A stretch of DNA of 64,000 bases from Draconibacterium aestuarii (lineage in GTDB: Bacteria > Bacteroidota > Bacteroidia > Bacteroidales > Prolixibacteraceae). This document shows positions 16,890 to 27,080 of this stretch, in pieces (within the stretch, counting starts at the first letter, position 1; every line of letters begins with the position of its first letter). The notes below the pieces were generated by a model. That model searched no databases and was not told where the DNA came from. It saw only the letters and a list, made by a program, of their open reading frames with translations. The translations under genes were made by a program, and so were the position numbers. The DNA lies in assembly GCA_026671195.1 (NCBI GenBank), contig JAPOHD010000020.1, positions 62,001 to 126,000 on the forward strand. The letters run 5' to 3'.

Positions 16890-19703
16890 ATAGTTAAAAT
16901 TCTTAATGTACTCGCTTAAACTTTGCTCCTTATCCAGCTGAAGTTTCTTTTTAAGCCTGTATTTTTTCAGATCGACACTTCTTGTGGTAATTTGGAAAAT
17001 AGGAGCCAATTCCTTCGAACTTAAATTCACTTTCAGATAGGCACATAACCGCAGGTCTTCATCGGTAAGAATTGGATGTTTTGCTTTCAATTGCTTAAAA
17101 AAGTTAACATGAGTTTCCGAAAAAGCCGACTCAAAAACCAGCCAGTCCTTCTTTTCATCGAAATTACTTTTTATAATTCGATTAAGTTTTTCAATATGTC
17201 TGGAACTTACAAATTTGTTGCTCTCCTTCAAATTTTTCAGCTCTTCTTTTATGGTATCAATTACTTCTTTTTTCTTATTGTTTTGCAGCAAAAGATTGGT
17301 AAGCTTATCCGTTTTTGATTCAACCTCGTTTTGCAACTGCACCACTTCCAAATCGAGCACCTGCTTAGCATGCCTTATTCGAAGTTCATTTATTCTTTGG
17401 CGTTCTTTCTTTAACCGATAAAGTTGACGCTGCCTGCTTCTTACCACTGAAATCCTTTGAACAACGAAAAACAGTATAATAAAGAATAACAAATAGATCA
17501 TTACAGCCACTTTAGACCGATAAAACGGAGGAGCTATTACAAACGAAAATTCAGACTGCAAGTCACTTCCCAATTCTTTCACACGAAAAGTATACCTGCC
17601 TTCCCGCAAATTCTGAAAAACAGTTTGGTTGTTTTTGTTGTTAATTAACCATTCGTCGTTATAACCTTTCAGGTAATATTCATAAACCGAACTTGTATTA
17701 TACCTGAACGAAGTATAGGTAATTTTAACTGTATTAAACTGATAAGGGATTTGTTTTACAGCTGATAAATCAGAAATCTCGCCGGTTCTGTTGTTACTAA
17801 AAACCACATTGGTTATGGTAGGTTCAACAGGCGTTTTATTTATCGATTTAAGTCGGTTTAAATTAAGAAAAACCAAATTTTCGGATAAAGAACAGGCATA
17901 AATATTACTTCCCAGATCGCTGATATGTTCGTATTTATAGATAAGATCCAGTCCAATGTTCTGAATTTCTGCCGGTAATAAAACATTGGTTTTGGTTTTA
18001 CTGTTGTATATTTCCAGCCCTTTTTCCGATCGAAGAAAAACGTAATCATTTGTGGACGTATCGTATATAAATGTTTTTTTATTCAGTGCCATATCAACCG
18101 GCTCAAGCCGACCTTTGTTAAATGCAAGTGTTGTATCGTTGGCCACAAGTAAGGTTTGCTGGTTTAAACGAAATACTCTTGTCCACATAGAAATATTGAA
18201 TGGCTCCCGCAGTCCGAGGTTTTCAATTTTGGGTTCTTCTGAATTACCCGCATTCAATTTTATCTGATATACATTTTTTCCGGTGCCACCAACAATTAAC
18301 GATCCGTCGTTCAATTCAACCAAATCGCGCGTAACATCGTTTAATCCTTCAATAAGATGGCTAAACTTCCAACGCATGTTTACTTTGCGGTAGATGGCAA
18401 CTCCATAATACGAAGTTTGATAGATAAGGTCGGGATGCAGTTTACTTTGTACGATAGAATAACCTCCTGCAACATCAGAGAGCTTTATCAACCGATTGTT
18501 CTCCAACAAAAAAGTTCCCTTATTGTGTCCAACAAAAAGTTGATGGTCGATAATTGAAACATTCCAAACCTGCCCCTCTGATCCTTCAATTATTTTTAAG
18601 CCGAAAATAATATCCTGTGTTTCCGATCTGGTTGCAGTAAACAATCCCTGGTTAGTAGCGATATAGTAATTCCCATTCTGCTGTACTAAATCGTAAACCG
18701 ATCCGAGCTTATCAAAACTATTTCGTAAGTATAAAAGAGAGCTGTTCAGGTCTACCAGGGCAATTCCATTATCTGTTCCTATCCACAGGTTCGATTCTCC
18801 CTGTTTCTTTAATGCATGAATACGATTGTTTGAGAGTCCGTCACTGGTATTAAATAAAAAATTAATTTTTCCATCGATGCTGCCGATCACCACTCCGCCA
18901 TTCATGGTGGCAAATGCAAAAGTATTATTGTCAAGCTCAATTGCCTTATTAAGCTGGTATTTCTTTAACAGTGTATTAAGTTCATTATCAATCGGTGTAA
19001 GGCGGTTCTCTTCAAGAATAAACAAACCATTTTCAAGGGTACCTAATAAAAATCTGTACTCATCTAATTTTGAGATAAACTTGATCTGATAATTACTCAA
19101 CTCGTCAGGTTGTCGTAGCACTAATTCGGTGCTGTTAGGTTTAAATGCTTTTAATTTACCATAACTCACCTGGCAAAAAATATAATCATCAATCTGATAG
19201 GCATAAGTAATATTACCCTCCTGTATACGCTCAACACCTATTCGGCCATAATTGTCGAGATGATACAGACGGTTAAAAGACTGAAATATCAAACGATCTC
19301 CCAGAGGAAAAATTTTCCAGATGTCGTTATCAATTTCGGAGAGTGAATGAAAACCTGATTTTAAATCATTTTCGAGGAAGTAACCAATTAATCCATTTCC
19401 CCCAACGTAGATTGTATCGCCCTGACAATATACCGATCGCAGTATATTTTTGGTTTTGTACAAGTTCCAGTCTTCACCATCATATTTTAACAATCCCAGC
19501 GAATTGGCAAAATAAATAGCTCCACTTTCAGCCACTCCAATATCCCAGTTTTGATTCTCAGCATCGTAAGTATTTTTTCTAAAAGTTGTAACTTGTGGAG
19601 AGAGAATGGCTTTATCCTGAAAGTTATTTGTTCCAAACGAGAGAGAGGAACAAATAACACTGCAACTTATAATTAGTATTGCTATGGGATAAAACCTTGC
19701 CAT
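16887..19703 (-). CDS. Membrane-spanning regulator: propeller sensor, Y_Y_Y domain, TM, coiled coil, LuxR-type HTH
   Basis: The protein has 938 aa. A signal peptide is followed by a long periplasmic region of two-component-regulator propeller repeats (motifs like LWIGTDNGIALVDL), a Y_Y_Y domain (about residues 650-725, with YEYYLKGYNDEW), one membrane helix (about 733-753), a basic coiled coil, and a C-terminal LuxR-like helix-turn-helix (TDEDLRLCAYLKVNLSSKELAP). There is no histidine kinase and no receiver, so it differs from the usual hybrid two-component PUL sensor: the DNA-binding domain is joined directly to the sensor. It is divergent from susC over 410 bp and is the likely regulator of that locus. 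Confidence 0.88.
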   Translation of the reverse strand: MARFYPIAILIISCSVICSSLSFGTNNFQDKAILSPQVTTFRKNTYDAENQNWDIGVAESGAIYFANSLGLLKYDGEDWNLYKTKNILRSVYCQGDTIYVGGNGLIGYFLENDLKSGFHSLSEIDNDIWKIFPLGDRLIFQSFNRLYHLDNYGRIGVERIQEGNITYAYQIDDYIFCQVSYGKLKAFKPNSTELVLRQPDELSNYQIKFISKLDEYRFLLGTLENGLFILEENRLTPIDNELNTLLKKYQLNKAIELDNNTFAFATMNGGVVIGSIDGKINFLFNTSDGLSNNRIHALKKQGESNLWIGTDNGIALVDLNSSLLYLRNSFDKLGSVYDLVQQNGNYYIATNQGLFTATRSETQDIIFGLKIIEGSEGQVWNVSIIDHQLFVGHNKGTFLLENNRLIKLSDVAGGYSIVQSKLHPDLIYQTSYYGVAIYRKVNMRWKFSHLIEGLNDVTRDLVELNDGSLIVGGTGKNVYQIKLNAGNSEEPKIENLGLREPFNISMWTRVFRLNQQTLLVANDTTLAFNKGRLEPVDMALNKKTFIYDTSTNDYVFLRSEKGLEIYNSKTKTNVLLPAEIQNIGLDLIYKYEHISDLGSNIYACSLSENLVFLNLNRLKSINKTPVEPTITNVVFSNNRTGEISDLSAVKQIPYQFNTVKITYTSFRYNTSSVYEYYLKGYNDEWLINNKNNQTVFQNLREGRYTFRVKELGSDLQSEFSFVIAPPFYRSKVAVMIYLLFFIILFFVVQRISVVRSRQRQLYRLKKERQRINELRIRHAKQVLDLEVVQLQNEVESKTDKLTNLLLQNNKKKEVIDTIKEELKNLKESNKFVSSRHIEKLNRIIKSNFDEKKDWLVFESAFSETHVNFFKQLKAKHPILTDEDLRLCAYLKVNLSSKELAPIFQITTRSVDLKKYRLKKKLQLDKEQSLSEYIKNFNY

Positions 19704-19838
19704 TATTTAATTGATTAATACGATAAAAACAGAAACTTGAATTGAAATGTATTTACTGGGCAAGATATTAAAAATTCTAAATGTTTACAGAAAAGGGGAA
19801 TAATCAATGATGTAAAAACATGTATCACAGTGTTTTTT

Positions 19839-19859
19839 AACAAATAATTATCATTTGTT
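19839..19859. promoter_or_regulatory. Palindrome 1, candidate operator
   Basis: AACAAAT (19839-19845) and ATTTGTT (19853-19859) are perfect 7-bp arms around a 7-nt spacer. The core CAAAT-N7-ATTTG recurs in palindrome 2. Confidence 0.5.
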
Positions 19860-19941
19860 TATAATCCTCTACTGCTCTGTTCTTCAACCACATATACAGC
19901 CATCCAATCCAATGATGTACATTTGATGTATACAGAAACGA

Positions 19942-19962
19942 TGCAAATATCCCCGATTTGCA
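19942..19962. promoter_or_regulatory. Palindrome 2, candidate operator
   Basis: TGCAAAT (19942-19948) and ATTTGCA (19956-19962) are perfect 7-bp arms around a 7-nt spacer. It shares the CAAAT-N7-ATTTG core with palindrome 1, centred 103 bp away, about ten helical turns. Confidence 0.5.
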
Positions 19963-20099
19963 GAAATTTGTGAAATAAAACAAAATAATATTTAAAACAT
20001 ATGTATAGATAACGCTTGTCGTTAGATGAAAAACCATGAGAACAACAAAATATACCTTTTTAACCAAAGGTGTTTTGTTAAAAACTGAATAAATAAAAT

Positions 20100-20111
20100 T
20101 TCAAATTTGAA
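20100..20111. promoter_or_regulatory. 12-bp perfect palindrome just before the susC start
   Basis: TTCAAATTTGAA has the CAAAT/ATTTG half-sites fused with no full spacer and ends three bases before the susC ATG, where a ribosome would bind. It may be chance in A/T-rich DNA. Confidence 0.35.
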
Positions 20112-20113
20112 TT

Positions 20114-23100
20114 ATGCTAAAGAATATCTTAATTATTACTTTTTTGTTTTTGGGACACCTTGCCATGGCGCAGGATACCAAAACGATAACCGGATCTGTT
20201 CGTGACAGTGAAGGTTTTGAAATGCCAGGAGTTTCTATTGTGATTAAAGGTACAATGAGAGGTACCATAACGAACTTTGACGGAGAATTTACACTTGAAG
20301 GAGTGGCAACTGGCGATCTATTACAATTTTCTTCCATTGGAATGAAAACGCAGGAAATTGAAGTAGGAAATGAAACATTGTTTAACATTGTTTTATTAGA
20401 AGACGTAAGCGAGCTGGATGAAGTTGTTGTAATCGGCTACGGTTCAGCTAAATCAAAAGATTTAACCTCGCCAATCGCTACAATTTCATCCGAAGAGCTT
20501 ATTGGAATGAACAGCTCTTCACCAATGGATGCGGTTCAGGGTAAAGTAGCTGGTGTTACAGTTGTTAACTCAGGTGCACCCGGCGATAGTCCTTCCGTCA
20601 ATATCAGGGGGATCGGATCAATGGCCAATACAAGTCCGCTTTATGTGGTTGATGGAATGTTCCTGGACGACATTAACTTTTTAAGTCCGAATGATATTGA
20701 AAGCATGTCGATCCTTAAGGATGCTTCGGCTGCAGCCATTTATGGTGTTCGTGCCGCAAATGGTGTTGTTTTAATTACCACAAAAGGTGGTGCAAAAAAC
20801 CGACCATTGCAAATAACTTACGATGGTTATTATGGAGTACAGTCTGTAACACAGCGTTTACAAATGGCGAACTCGGAAGAGTATGCTAATTTTTTACGTG
20901 CAACCGGCGATGCAGATAAATTACGTTTTGTAGAAGCTTCGATTGAACGTTATGGTGGAGCAAATGGAGTCCCGGGAGTTTCTACCGACTGGTACGACGA
21001 AATGATCCGGGGTGGTGCACCGATTCAAAGCCACAACTTATCACTGGCAGGTGGTGGCGAAAAATCAACCTATGCTTTCGGAGTTGGCTATTTTAGCCAG
21101 GATGGTATTATGAATTCTACAGGTAAATACGATCGTATTAACTTTCGCTCAAAAGTAGATTACGATGTATCTGATAAATTAAAGATTGGGTTTAGTGCCA
21201 TCTTAACCAAAGAAGATCGTATGACAGACAACAATATGGCCTGGTTTCAGGCTTTTGTTAATAATCCAATGTATCCGGTATACGATGAAACCTTATCAGA
21301 TTCTGATTCCTATCCGAAAAAATTTGCAGCACCCCACAACCTGGGTTATGGAACCTATTACAGCAACCCGGTGGCCATGGCCTACTACGGAGGTGATAAC
21401 ATGACAGATATCACCCGCTTTTTACCTACAATTTATGCCGAGTTAAAACCTTTTGCAAATAAAGATATTACTTTCCGTTCATCGCTTAACCTTGATTACC
21501 GTTACGGAGCAAACCGCAATTATACTCCTGAATACAAAGTGGGCGATAATCACCAGGTTACCAACAGCTTGACAAAATCAACCAACTGGAACTACGATTA
21601 CGTATGGGATAACATTGCAACCTGGGACAATAACTGGGGCAATCATCGTTTGAAGTCGATGGCCGGTTTTTCAATGCGTGAAGAAAACTACCGTTGGTTA
21701 ACCGGTAGTGCGCAGGGAGTAACCAATAAAGATTATCTCAGTTCAGGAGATGCTTCAACCCGAACTTCTGACGACGGAGGAAGCAAATTTCGTGGTTTCT
21801 CGGCCTTTACTCGTTTCTCGTACGATTACAAGCAACGGTATTTGGCTTCATTAACAATGCGTGCCGACGGTTCTTCAAAATATCAGGAAAAATGGGGCTA
21901 TTTCCCTTCACTTGGGTTAGGCTGGGTAGCTTCAGAAGAAAATTTCTTTAAAAATCTGGGAGCTTCAAAGATTGACTTTTTCAAAGTTAGAGCATCTTAT
22001 GGTATACTTGGTAACGATCGTGCAAGAGCCGAAGATGGTGTTGCCTCAATTGCCAACGGAGGTTTGGATGAGTCAGGTATTTTTGGAGGTGTTAACCTTA
22101 TTCCCGGTATGATTAACAGTACCGTATTTGGTTACTTATCATGGGAAAAGGTTCACGAAACAAACGTGGGTCTCGATACACGTTTCTTCGGTCACCGCTT
22201 AAATCTTGAAGCCGATTACTATCTACGCGATACAAAAGACATGGTGATTCCAACCGAATTACCAATGGGTAACGGAGTATTATGGAAAAACGCGGGATCA
22301 GTTCGCAATTCAGGCTTCGAATTGTCAGTGGACTGGGCAGATCAAATCGGTAAAAACTTCAGATATTCAGTTGGTGCCAATATTACCACTATCAACAATA
22401 AAGTGCTCGACTTGAACGACGAGCCTTACTTGAGTCATGGTTCTGCAGAATTTCCTCAGCGCTCTTATGTTGGGCAGTCGATGTATTCTTTCTACGGATG
22501 GAAAATTGATGGTGTGTACCAAAATCAGGCAGAAATTGATGCTAGTCCAATTGCCAAAGCAAACGGGTTAAAACCAGGTGATTTCAGATATGTAGATACA
22601 AATGGCGATGGAGTTATCGACGACAACGACCGTCAGTTACTTGGAGATCCGTATGCCAACTTTACTTATGGTTTAAACCTTGGAGTAGGCTACAAAGGAT
22701 TTAATTTGGTTGCAACTTTCCAAGGTGTAAGCGGAGCTACCATTTTCAACCGTAAAAGAGCTGATATTAACAAACACCCTGATAATAATATTGATTCTGA
22801 TTTGGCAAACAATCTATGGAATGGTGAAGGTTCTACCAATTCTTACCCATCGGCAGAAGGGATGTTTAACACCTGGAATACAGGTCGTTTAAATGACTTC
22901 TTCCTCGAAGATGCATCGTATTTCCGTATTCAGAACATTCGTGTATCCTACGATTTGCCAAAAACATTTATGGATCGTATGGGACTTGGCGCGGCAACCG
23001 TTTACGTAAATGCCGACAGACCTTACACCTGGTTCAAATCCAACGGGTTTACTCCTGAGGTAGCCGGTGGTATCGACCAGATGGTATATCCTGTTTCTTC

Positions 23101-23134
23101 TGTTTTCTCATTAGGAGCAAGTATTACGTTTTAA
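20114..23134 (+). CDS. SusC-like TonB-dependent outer-membrane transporter
   Basis: The protein has 1006 aa. A signal peptide (ending LAMAQ) is followed by a carboxypeptidase-regulatory-like domain (about residues 24-95, with GSVRDSEGFEMPGVSI), the SusC-type box DEVVVIGYG near residue 105, a plug domain, and a 22-strand barrel ending in a terminal aromatic residue (ITF). There is no STN signalling domain, so control must come from elsewhere, probably the divergent regulator. With SusD it imports oligosaccharides across the outer membrane by energy from TonB. SusC and SusD are 24 bp apart and head an operon with GH3, sulfatase, esterase and GH43-like genes. Confidence 0.97.
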   Translation: MLKNILIITFLFLGHLAMAQDTKTITGSVRDSEGFEMPGVSIVIKGTMRGTITNFDGEFTLEGVATGDLLQFSSIGMKTQEIEVGNETLFNIVLLEDVSELDEVVVIGYGSAKSKDLTSPIATISSEELIGMNSSSPMDAVQGKVAGVTVVNSGAPGDSPSVNIRGIGSMANTSPLYVVDGMFLDDINFLSPNDIESMSILKDASAAAIYGVRAANGVVLITTKGGAKNRPLQITYDGYYGVQSVTQRLQMANSEEYANFLRATGDADKLRFVEASIERYGGANGVPGVSTDWYDEMIRGGAPIQSHNLSLAGGGEKSTYAFGVGYFSQDGIMNSTGKYDRINFRSKVDYDVSDKLKIGFSAILTKEDRMTDNNMAWFQAFVNNPMYPVYDETLSDSDSYPKKFAAPHNLGYGTYYSNPVAMAYYGGDNMTDITRFLPTIYAELKPFANKDITFRSSLNLDYRYGANRNYTPEYKVGDNHQVTNSLTKSTNWNYDYVWDNIATWDNNWGNHRLKSMAGFSMREENYRWLTGSAQGVTNKDYLSSGDASTRTSDDGGSKFRGFSAFTRFSYDYKQRYLASLTMRADGSSKYQEKWGYFPSLGLGWVASEENFFKNLGASKIDFFKVRASYGILGNDRARAEDGVASIANGGLDESGIFGGVNLIPGMINSTVFGYLSWEKVHETNVGLDTRFFGHRLNLEADYYLRDTKDMVIPTELPMGNGVLWKNAGSVRNSGFELSVDWADQIGKNFRYSVGANITTINNKVLDLNDEPYLSHGSAEFPQRSYVGQSMYSFYGWKIDGVYQNQAEIDASPIAKANGLKPGDFRYVDTNGDGVIDDNDRQLLGDPYANFTYGLNLGVGYKGFNLVATFQGVSGATIFNRKRADINKHPDNNIDSDLANNLWNGEGSTNSYPSAEGMFNTWNTGRLNDFFLEDASYFRIQNIRVSYDLPKTFMDRMGLGAATVYVNADRPYTWFKSNGFTPEVAGGIDQMVYPVSSVFSLGASITF

Positions 23135-23158
23135 TCAGAACCTTAAAATTTGAAAGAA

Positions 23159-24640
23159 ATGAAAATTATAAAAAAGATAATAGCACTACTAATTCTGCCA
23201 TTTATGCTCGTTTCGTGCAACGACTGGCTGGATTTCGACCAGGAAGGATTAATTCCTACCGAAGATATTGATTTTACCGATGCAAGCCAGATGTACGCAC
23301 CCGTTTCGGGAGTATATGCCGATGCCAGACGTAAAATGACACAATGGGAGGTTTGGCCTCTGTTAAATGTAAGAGGAGATGAAGTTACCAAAGGTGGTGG
23401 TTCGGAAACCGACCAGGGAGTGTACCTTGATGCAGAGCGTTTCAGTTACGCTCCGGTAAAAGGATTTTGGGCACTAAATAATGCATGGACAGCCTTCTAC
23501 AGAGTGGTTTACACTACTTACAACAACCAAATTCTGTTAGACCGCTTTAGAGAACATTTAACAACAGATGCGCAATGGGAACTGTCCGATCAGTACGAAG
23601 CTGAAATCACATTCCACAGAGCGCTGTCCTACTATTTTATTTCAAACTTATGGGGCGATGTTCCGTTGGTTGATCCTGAAGATCTGAATTATGCATTCCT
23701 GAACCGCAAAAAACAGGAAACGGTTCGGGCATTCATTCACGAGGAACTGGATTTCTGTATTGAGAAATTACCGGAAGTTCAAGCACAGCACCAGGGTGCA
23801 GTAACCAAATGGTCGGCTATGACCTTGAAAGCCAAACTGGCTTTGCAAGAAGGAAATTATGAGTTGGTGCGTTCATTAACCGACGATATTATCAGCAACG
23901 CAGGATTGTCGTTGTACGACGATTACTACAACTTATTTAAAATTCCGGGCAAACTGGCATCAGAGTCGTTATACGAATTCCAGTTTTCTGATTTTGGACA
24001 GGGCGACGGACAGGAAGTATACGGGGCTGCATGGTTCCAACACCAGGGCCCAAACGGAGGTATTGCTCCGATTGCCGGATGGGGATTTATGCTGATAACC
24101 GAGGATTATATTGACTTTATGAAGGGAAGAAATGAAACAGACCGCTGGGATGTAGCGATTCTTGAATCAGGCTCAAGAACTCCTGCAAGCGATTCAATTC
24201 CTTTGTTCACTCCGTCATACCAGAATATTAAGGGTTATTACAACGGAAAAGCTTATCTGCCCAAAAACCAAATGACAGAAGGACGTAACCAGTACGGTTC
24301 AAACAACAACATCCGCATGCTGCGTTATGCCGATGTACTCCTGATGAATTCAGAAGCAAAAGTACGTTTGGGTGGCGATGCAGCTACTCCTTTGAATGAG
24401 GTAAGAAATCGTGCCGGCTTGGAAAGCATTCCATCTCCAACATTGGAGGATGTTCTGGATGAGCGTCGTGCTGAATTCTCTTTGGAATGGGGCGACCGTT
24501 TTAATGACCTGGTTCGTACCGGTCAGGCAGAAACCGTATTCGCTGAGTATGGGTTTAGTCGTGTAGAACACGAATTCTACCCGATACCAACCGCTCAGGA
24601 AGATTTAAATCCGAATTTGAAAGAACCTGCAGTTAATTAA
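23159..24640 (+). CDS. SusD-like surface glycan-binding lipoprotein
   Basis: The protein has 493 aa from the ATG at 23159; an in-frame TTG nine bases earlier is less likely. The lipoprotein signal ends LVSC (Cys20), followed by the typical NDWLDFDQEG. The helical TPR-like fold of the RagB/SusD family is recognisable, including AEITFHRALSYYFISNLWGDVPLV and the C-terminal block with LMNSEAKVRLGG, VRNRAGL and DERRAEFSLEWGDRFNDLVRTG. It forms the lid over the SusC channel and captures the glycan. The target glycan cannot be read from the sequence. A hairpin follows before the GH3 gene. Confidence 0.96.
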   Translation: MKIIKKIIALLILPFMLVSCNDWLDFDQEGLIPTEDIDFTDASQMYAPVSGVYADARRKMTQWEVWPLLNVRGDEVTKGGGSETDQGVYLDAERFSYAPVKGFWALNNAWTAFYRVVYTTYNNQILLDRFREHLTTDAQWELSDQYEAEITFHRALSYYFISNLWGDVPLVDPEDLNYAFLNRKKQETVRAFIHEELDFCIEKLPEVQAQHQGAVTKWSAMTLKAKLALQEGNYELVRSLTDDIISNAGLSLYDDYYNLFKIPGKLASESLYEFQFSDFGQGDGQEVYGAAWFQHQGPNGGIAPIAGWGFMLITEDYIDFMKGRNETDRWDVAILESGSRTPASDSIPLFTPSYQNIKGYYNGKAYLPKNQMTEGRNQYGSNNNIRMLRYADVLLMNSEAKVRLGGDAATPLNEVRNRAGLESIPSPTLEDVLDERRAEFSLEWGDRFNDLVRTGQAETVFAEYGFSRVEHEFYPIPTAQEDLNPNLKEPAVN

Positions 24641-24658
24641 GGCAAATCAAAATATATT

Positions 24659-24689
24659 AAATGGGGGAGGCTCGATACCTCCCTCATTT
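24659..24689 (+). promoter_or_regulatory. Intercistronic hairpin between SusD and GH3
   Basis: Twelve-base arms (24659-24670 and 24678-24689) pair with a single G-T wobble around a 7-nt loop. No T-run follows, so it looks like an mRNA-stabilising or processing element, not a full terminator. This fits the usual excess of susCD mRNA over downstream enzyme mRNA. Confidence 0.6.
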
Positions 24690-24749
24690 ACAAACTCCAG
24701 ACTGACACTAAAATTTCTCTAAAAACAACTTATCAAAAAAAATAGCAAC

Positions 24750-27074
24750 ATGAACAAGAATACATTTAAATTAGGATTTTGGGCTTTGATTTTATTTGGA
24801 GCCATATCATGCGATCAGTCCGGATCAAAACTGACCGATTATTGGAAAAGTTACAGTGGTGATCCAAAAATAGAAGCAAAGGTAGATTCTGTTCTATCGT
24901 TGATGACTCTGGAAGAGAAGATCGGACAGATGAATCAATACTCGGCCAACTTTGCCGCTACTGGCGAAGTGGCAGACAATCAATCGGGCGAATACCTGAA
25001 AAAAGGAATGATTGGTAGCACATTCAATGCATTTGGAGCCGAAAAAGTGCATATGTTGCAAGAGCAAAACATGAAGTACTCGCGCTTGAAAATCCCTATG
25101 CTTTTTGCTGCCGATGTCATTCACGGACTGGAAACAACTTTCCCGATTCCGCTGGCTGAAGCATGTTCGTGGGATTTGGATTTAATGGAAAAAACAGCCC
25201 GTGCCGCAGCCAACGAAGCAACTGCCTCCGGTGTGGCCTGGAACTTTGCTCCAATGATCGACATGGCACACGACCCACGCTGGGGAAGAGTAATGGAAGG
25301 TGCCGGCGAAGATGTGTATCTGGCATCGTTGGTTGCCAGGGCAAGGGTTCGCGGATTCCAGGGAATTTCGGATTACAACGACTTAAGTAAAAACAACACC
25401 TTAATTGCTACAGCAAAACATTTTGTAGCTTATGGTGCGGCCCAGGGAGGCCGCGATTACCACACAACCGATATTTCTGAAATCAACCTGCACGAAACTT
25501 ATTTCCCTCCCTTTCAGGCAGCAATAGAAGAAGGAGTTGGTTCGTTTATGACATCTTTTAACGATTTGAATGGTGTACCAGCTACTGGAAACAAATGGTT
25601 ATACAAAGACATTCTTCGCGACAGCTGGAATTTCAACGGCCTGGTAGTTACCGATTATACTGCCATTATGGAGTTAATTCCTCACGGATATGCGAAAGAT
25701 TTAAAACATGCAGCGCAACTGAGCCTCGATGCAGGCATTGATATGGACATGATCAGCGAAGCTTTTGTGATGCATTTAAAAGAGCTGGTTGAAGAAGGCA
25801 GTATAACAGAGAGCCAAATTGACGTAGCTGTAGCTCGTATTCTGGAAATGAAATTCTTACTTGGCTTATTCGACGATCCGTATCGTTACTGCGATGTGGA
25901 ACGCGAGAAAGAAGTAATGATGAATGACGGGTACATCGATCTGGCGCACAAAGCAGCTCAAAAAGCAATTGTATTGCTAAAAAACGACAACAACATTTTA
26001 CCGCTAAAAAAAGAAGAAAGCAAACGCGTAGCTCTTATCGGTCCTTTTGTTGACGAACGCAAAAGTTTAAATGGCGAGTGGGCCATTAAAGGCGACCGCA
26101 GCAAATCGGTAACTTTACGCGAAGGTTTGGATGAAAAATATGCCGGTTCGAAAGTTTCTTTCAACTTTGCCAAAGGAACTGATTTACCACTGCTAGATCG
26201 TAAAACAGAGAAAGTGTCGGTTGTAAATGTTCCTGACAGAAGCGGATTCGCAAAAGCTGTTAGCGTAGCACGTAACAGCGATGTTATTCTGGTGGCTATG
26301 GGAGAAAATTACCATTGGTCGGGCGAGGCTGCAAGCCGTTCGGATATTACGTTGCCGGGCAACCAGCGCGAACTGCTGAAAGAATTGAAGAAAACAGGCA
26401 AGCCAATTGTATTGGTTGTATTCAACGGTCGTCCGTTGGATTTATCGTGGGAAGCTAAAAACGTAGATGCGATTGTTGAAGCATGGTATCCGGGTTTAAT
26501 GTCTGGTCATGCTGTTGCCGATGTTCTTTCGGGCGACTACAACCCATCGGCAAAACTAGTGATGTCTTTCCCTCGCAATGTGGGTCAGATTCCAATTTTC
26601 TACAATCAAAAAAATACAGGACGACCATTTGATGCAGAAAGACCTGCAGATTACCGTTCAAATTATATCGATGTTGAAAACACGCCGCTGTTTCCATTCG
26701 GTCACGGTCTTTCGTATACCAATTTCAAATACAGCAACCTGAAACTGGATAAAAATGAGTTCTCGAAAGGTGGATCAATTACGGCAACAATCGATATTAC
26801 CAACACTGGAAACGTTGATGGCGAAGAAATTGTACAGCTGTATATTCAGGACATTGTTGCTTCGGTAACACGCCCGGTAAAAGAATTAAAAGGTTTTGAA
26901 AAGCTAGCCCTGAAAAAAGGCGAAACAAAAACCATAAAATTCACAATTAACGAGGAAACAATTAAGTTTATTGGTCTGGATATGCAACCTGTGGTTGAAG
27001 CAGGAGATTTTAATCTCTGGATTGCAGCAAGTTCTGCCGACGTATCGAATCATCTGAAGTTTTCCTATAAATAA
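24750..27074 (+). CDS. GH3 beta-glucosidase (BglX-like), lipoprotein
   Basis: The protein has 774 aa. The lipoprotein signal ends FGAISC. The three-domain BglX layout is complete: a TIM barrel with PMIDMAHDPRWGR and TAKHFVAYG and the nucleophile Asp302 (GLVVTDY), an alpha/beta sandwich with the region around GENYHWSGEAASRSD that normally supplies the acid/base Glu, and a C-terminal fibronectin-III-like domain (FPFGHGLSYTNF). It removes beta-linked glucose or xylose from oligosaccharides in the periplasm. It is the first enzyme gene after SusCD and ends at a strong hairpin terminator, so it may be expressed more than the sulfatase gene that follows. Confidence 0.93.
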   Translation: MNKNTFKLGFWALILFGAISCDQSGSKLTDYWKSYSGDPKIEAKVDSVLSLMTLEEKIGQMNQYSANFAATGEVADNQSGEYLKKGMIGSTFNAFGAEKVHMLQEQNMKYSRLKIPMLFAADVIHGLETTFPIPLAEACSWDLDLMEKTARAAANEATASGVAWNFAPMIDMAHDPRWGRVMEGAGEDVYLASLVARARVRGFQGISDYNDLSKNNTLIATAKHFVAYGAAQGGRDYHTTDISEINLHETYFPPFQAAIEEGVGSFMTSFNDLNGVPATGNKWLYKDILRDSWNFNGLVVTDYTAIMELIPHGYAKDLKHAAQLSLDAGIDMDMISEAFVMHLKELVEEGSITESQIDVAVARILEMKFLLGLFDDPYRYCDVEREKEVMMNDGYIDLAHKAAQKAIVLLKNDNNILPLKKEESKRVALIGPFVDERKSLNGEWAIKGDRSKSVTLREGLDEKYAGSKVSFNFAKGTDLPLLDRKTEKVSVVNVPDRSGFAKAVSVARNSDVILVAMGENYHWSGEAASRSDITLPGNQRELLKELKKTGKPIVLVVFNGRPLDLSWEAKNVDAIVEAWYPGLMSGHAVADVLSGDYNPSAKLVMSFPRNVGQIPIFYNQKNTGRPFDAERPADYRSNYIDVENTPLFPFGHGLSYTNFKYSNLKLDKNEFSKGGSITATIDITNTGNVDGEEIVQLYIQDIVASVTRPVKELKGFEKLALKKGETKTIKFTINEETIKFIGLDMQPVVEAGDFNLWIAASSADVSNHLKFSYK

Positions 27075-27080
27075 AAAAGT

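Larger units (their letters stand above)
19704..20113. promoter_or_regulatory. Divergent regulator-SusC control region
   Basis: This 410-bp A/T-rich region lies between the sensor-regulator and susC starts. It holds two inverted repeats with the same geometry (described separately) and a third palindrome at 20100-20111. I see no gene in it and no confident -33/-7 pair. Confidence 0.6.
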
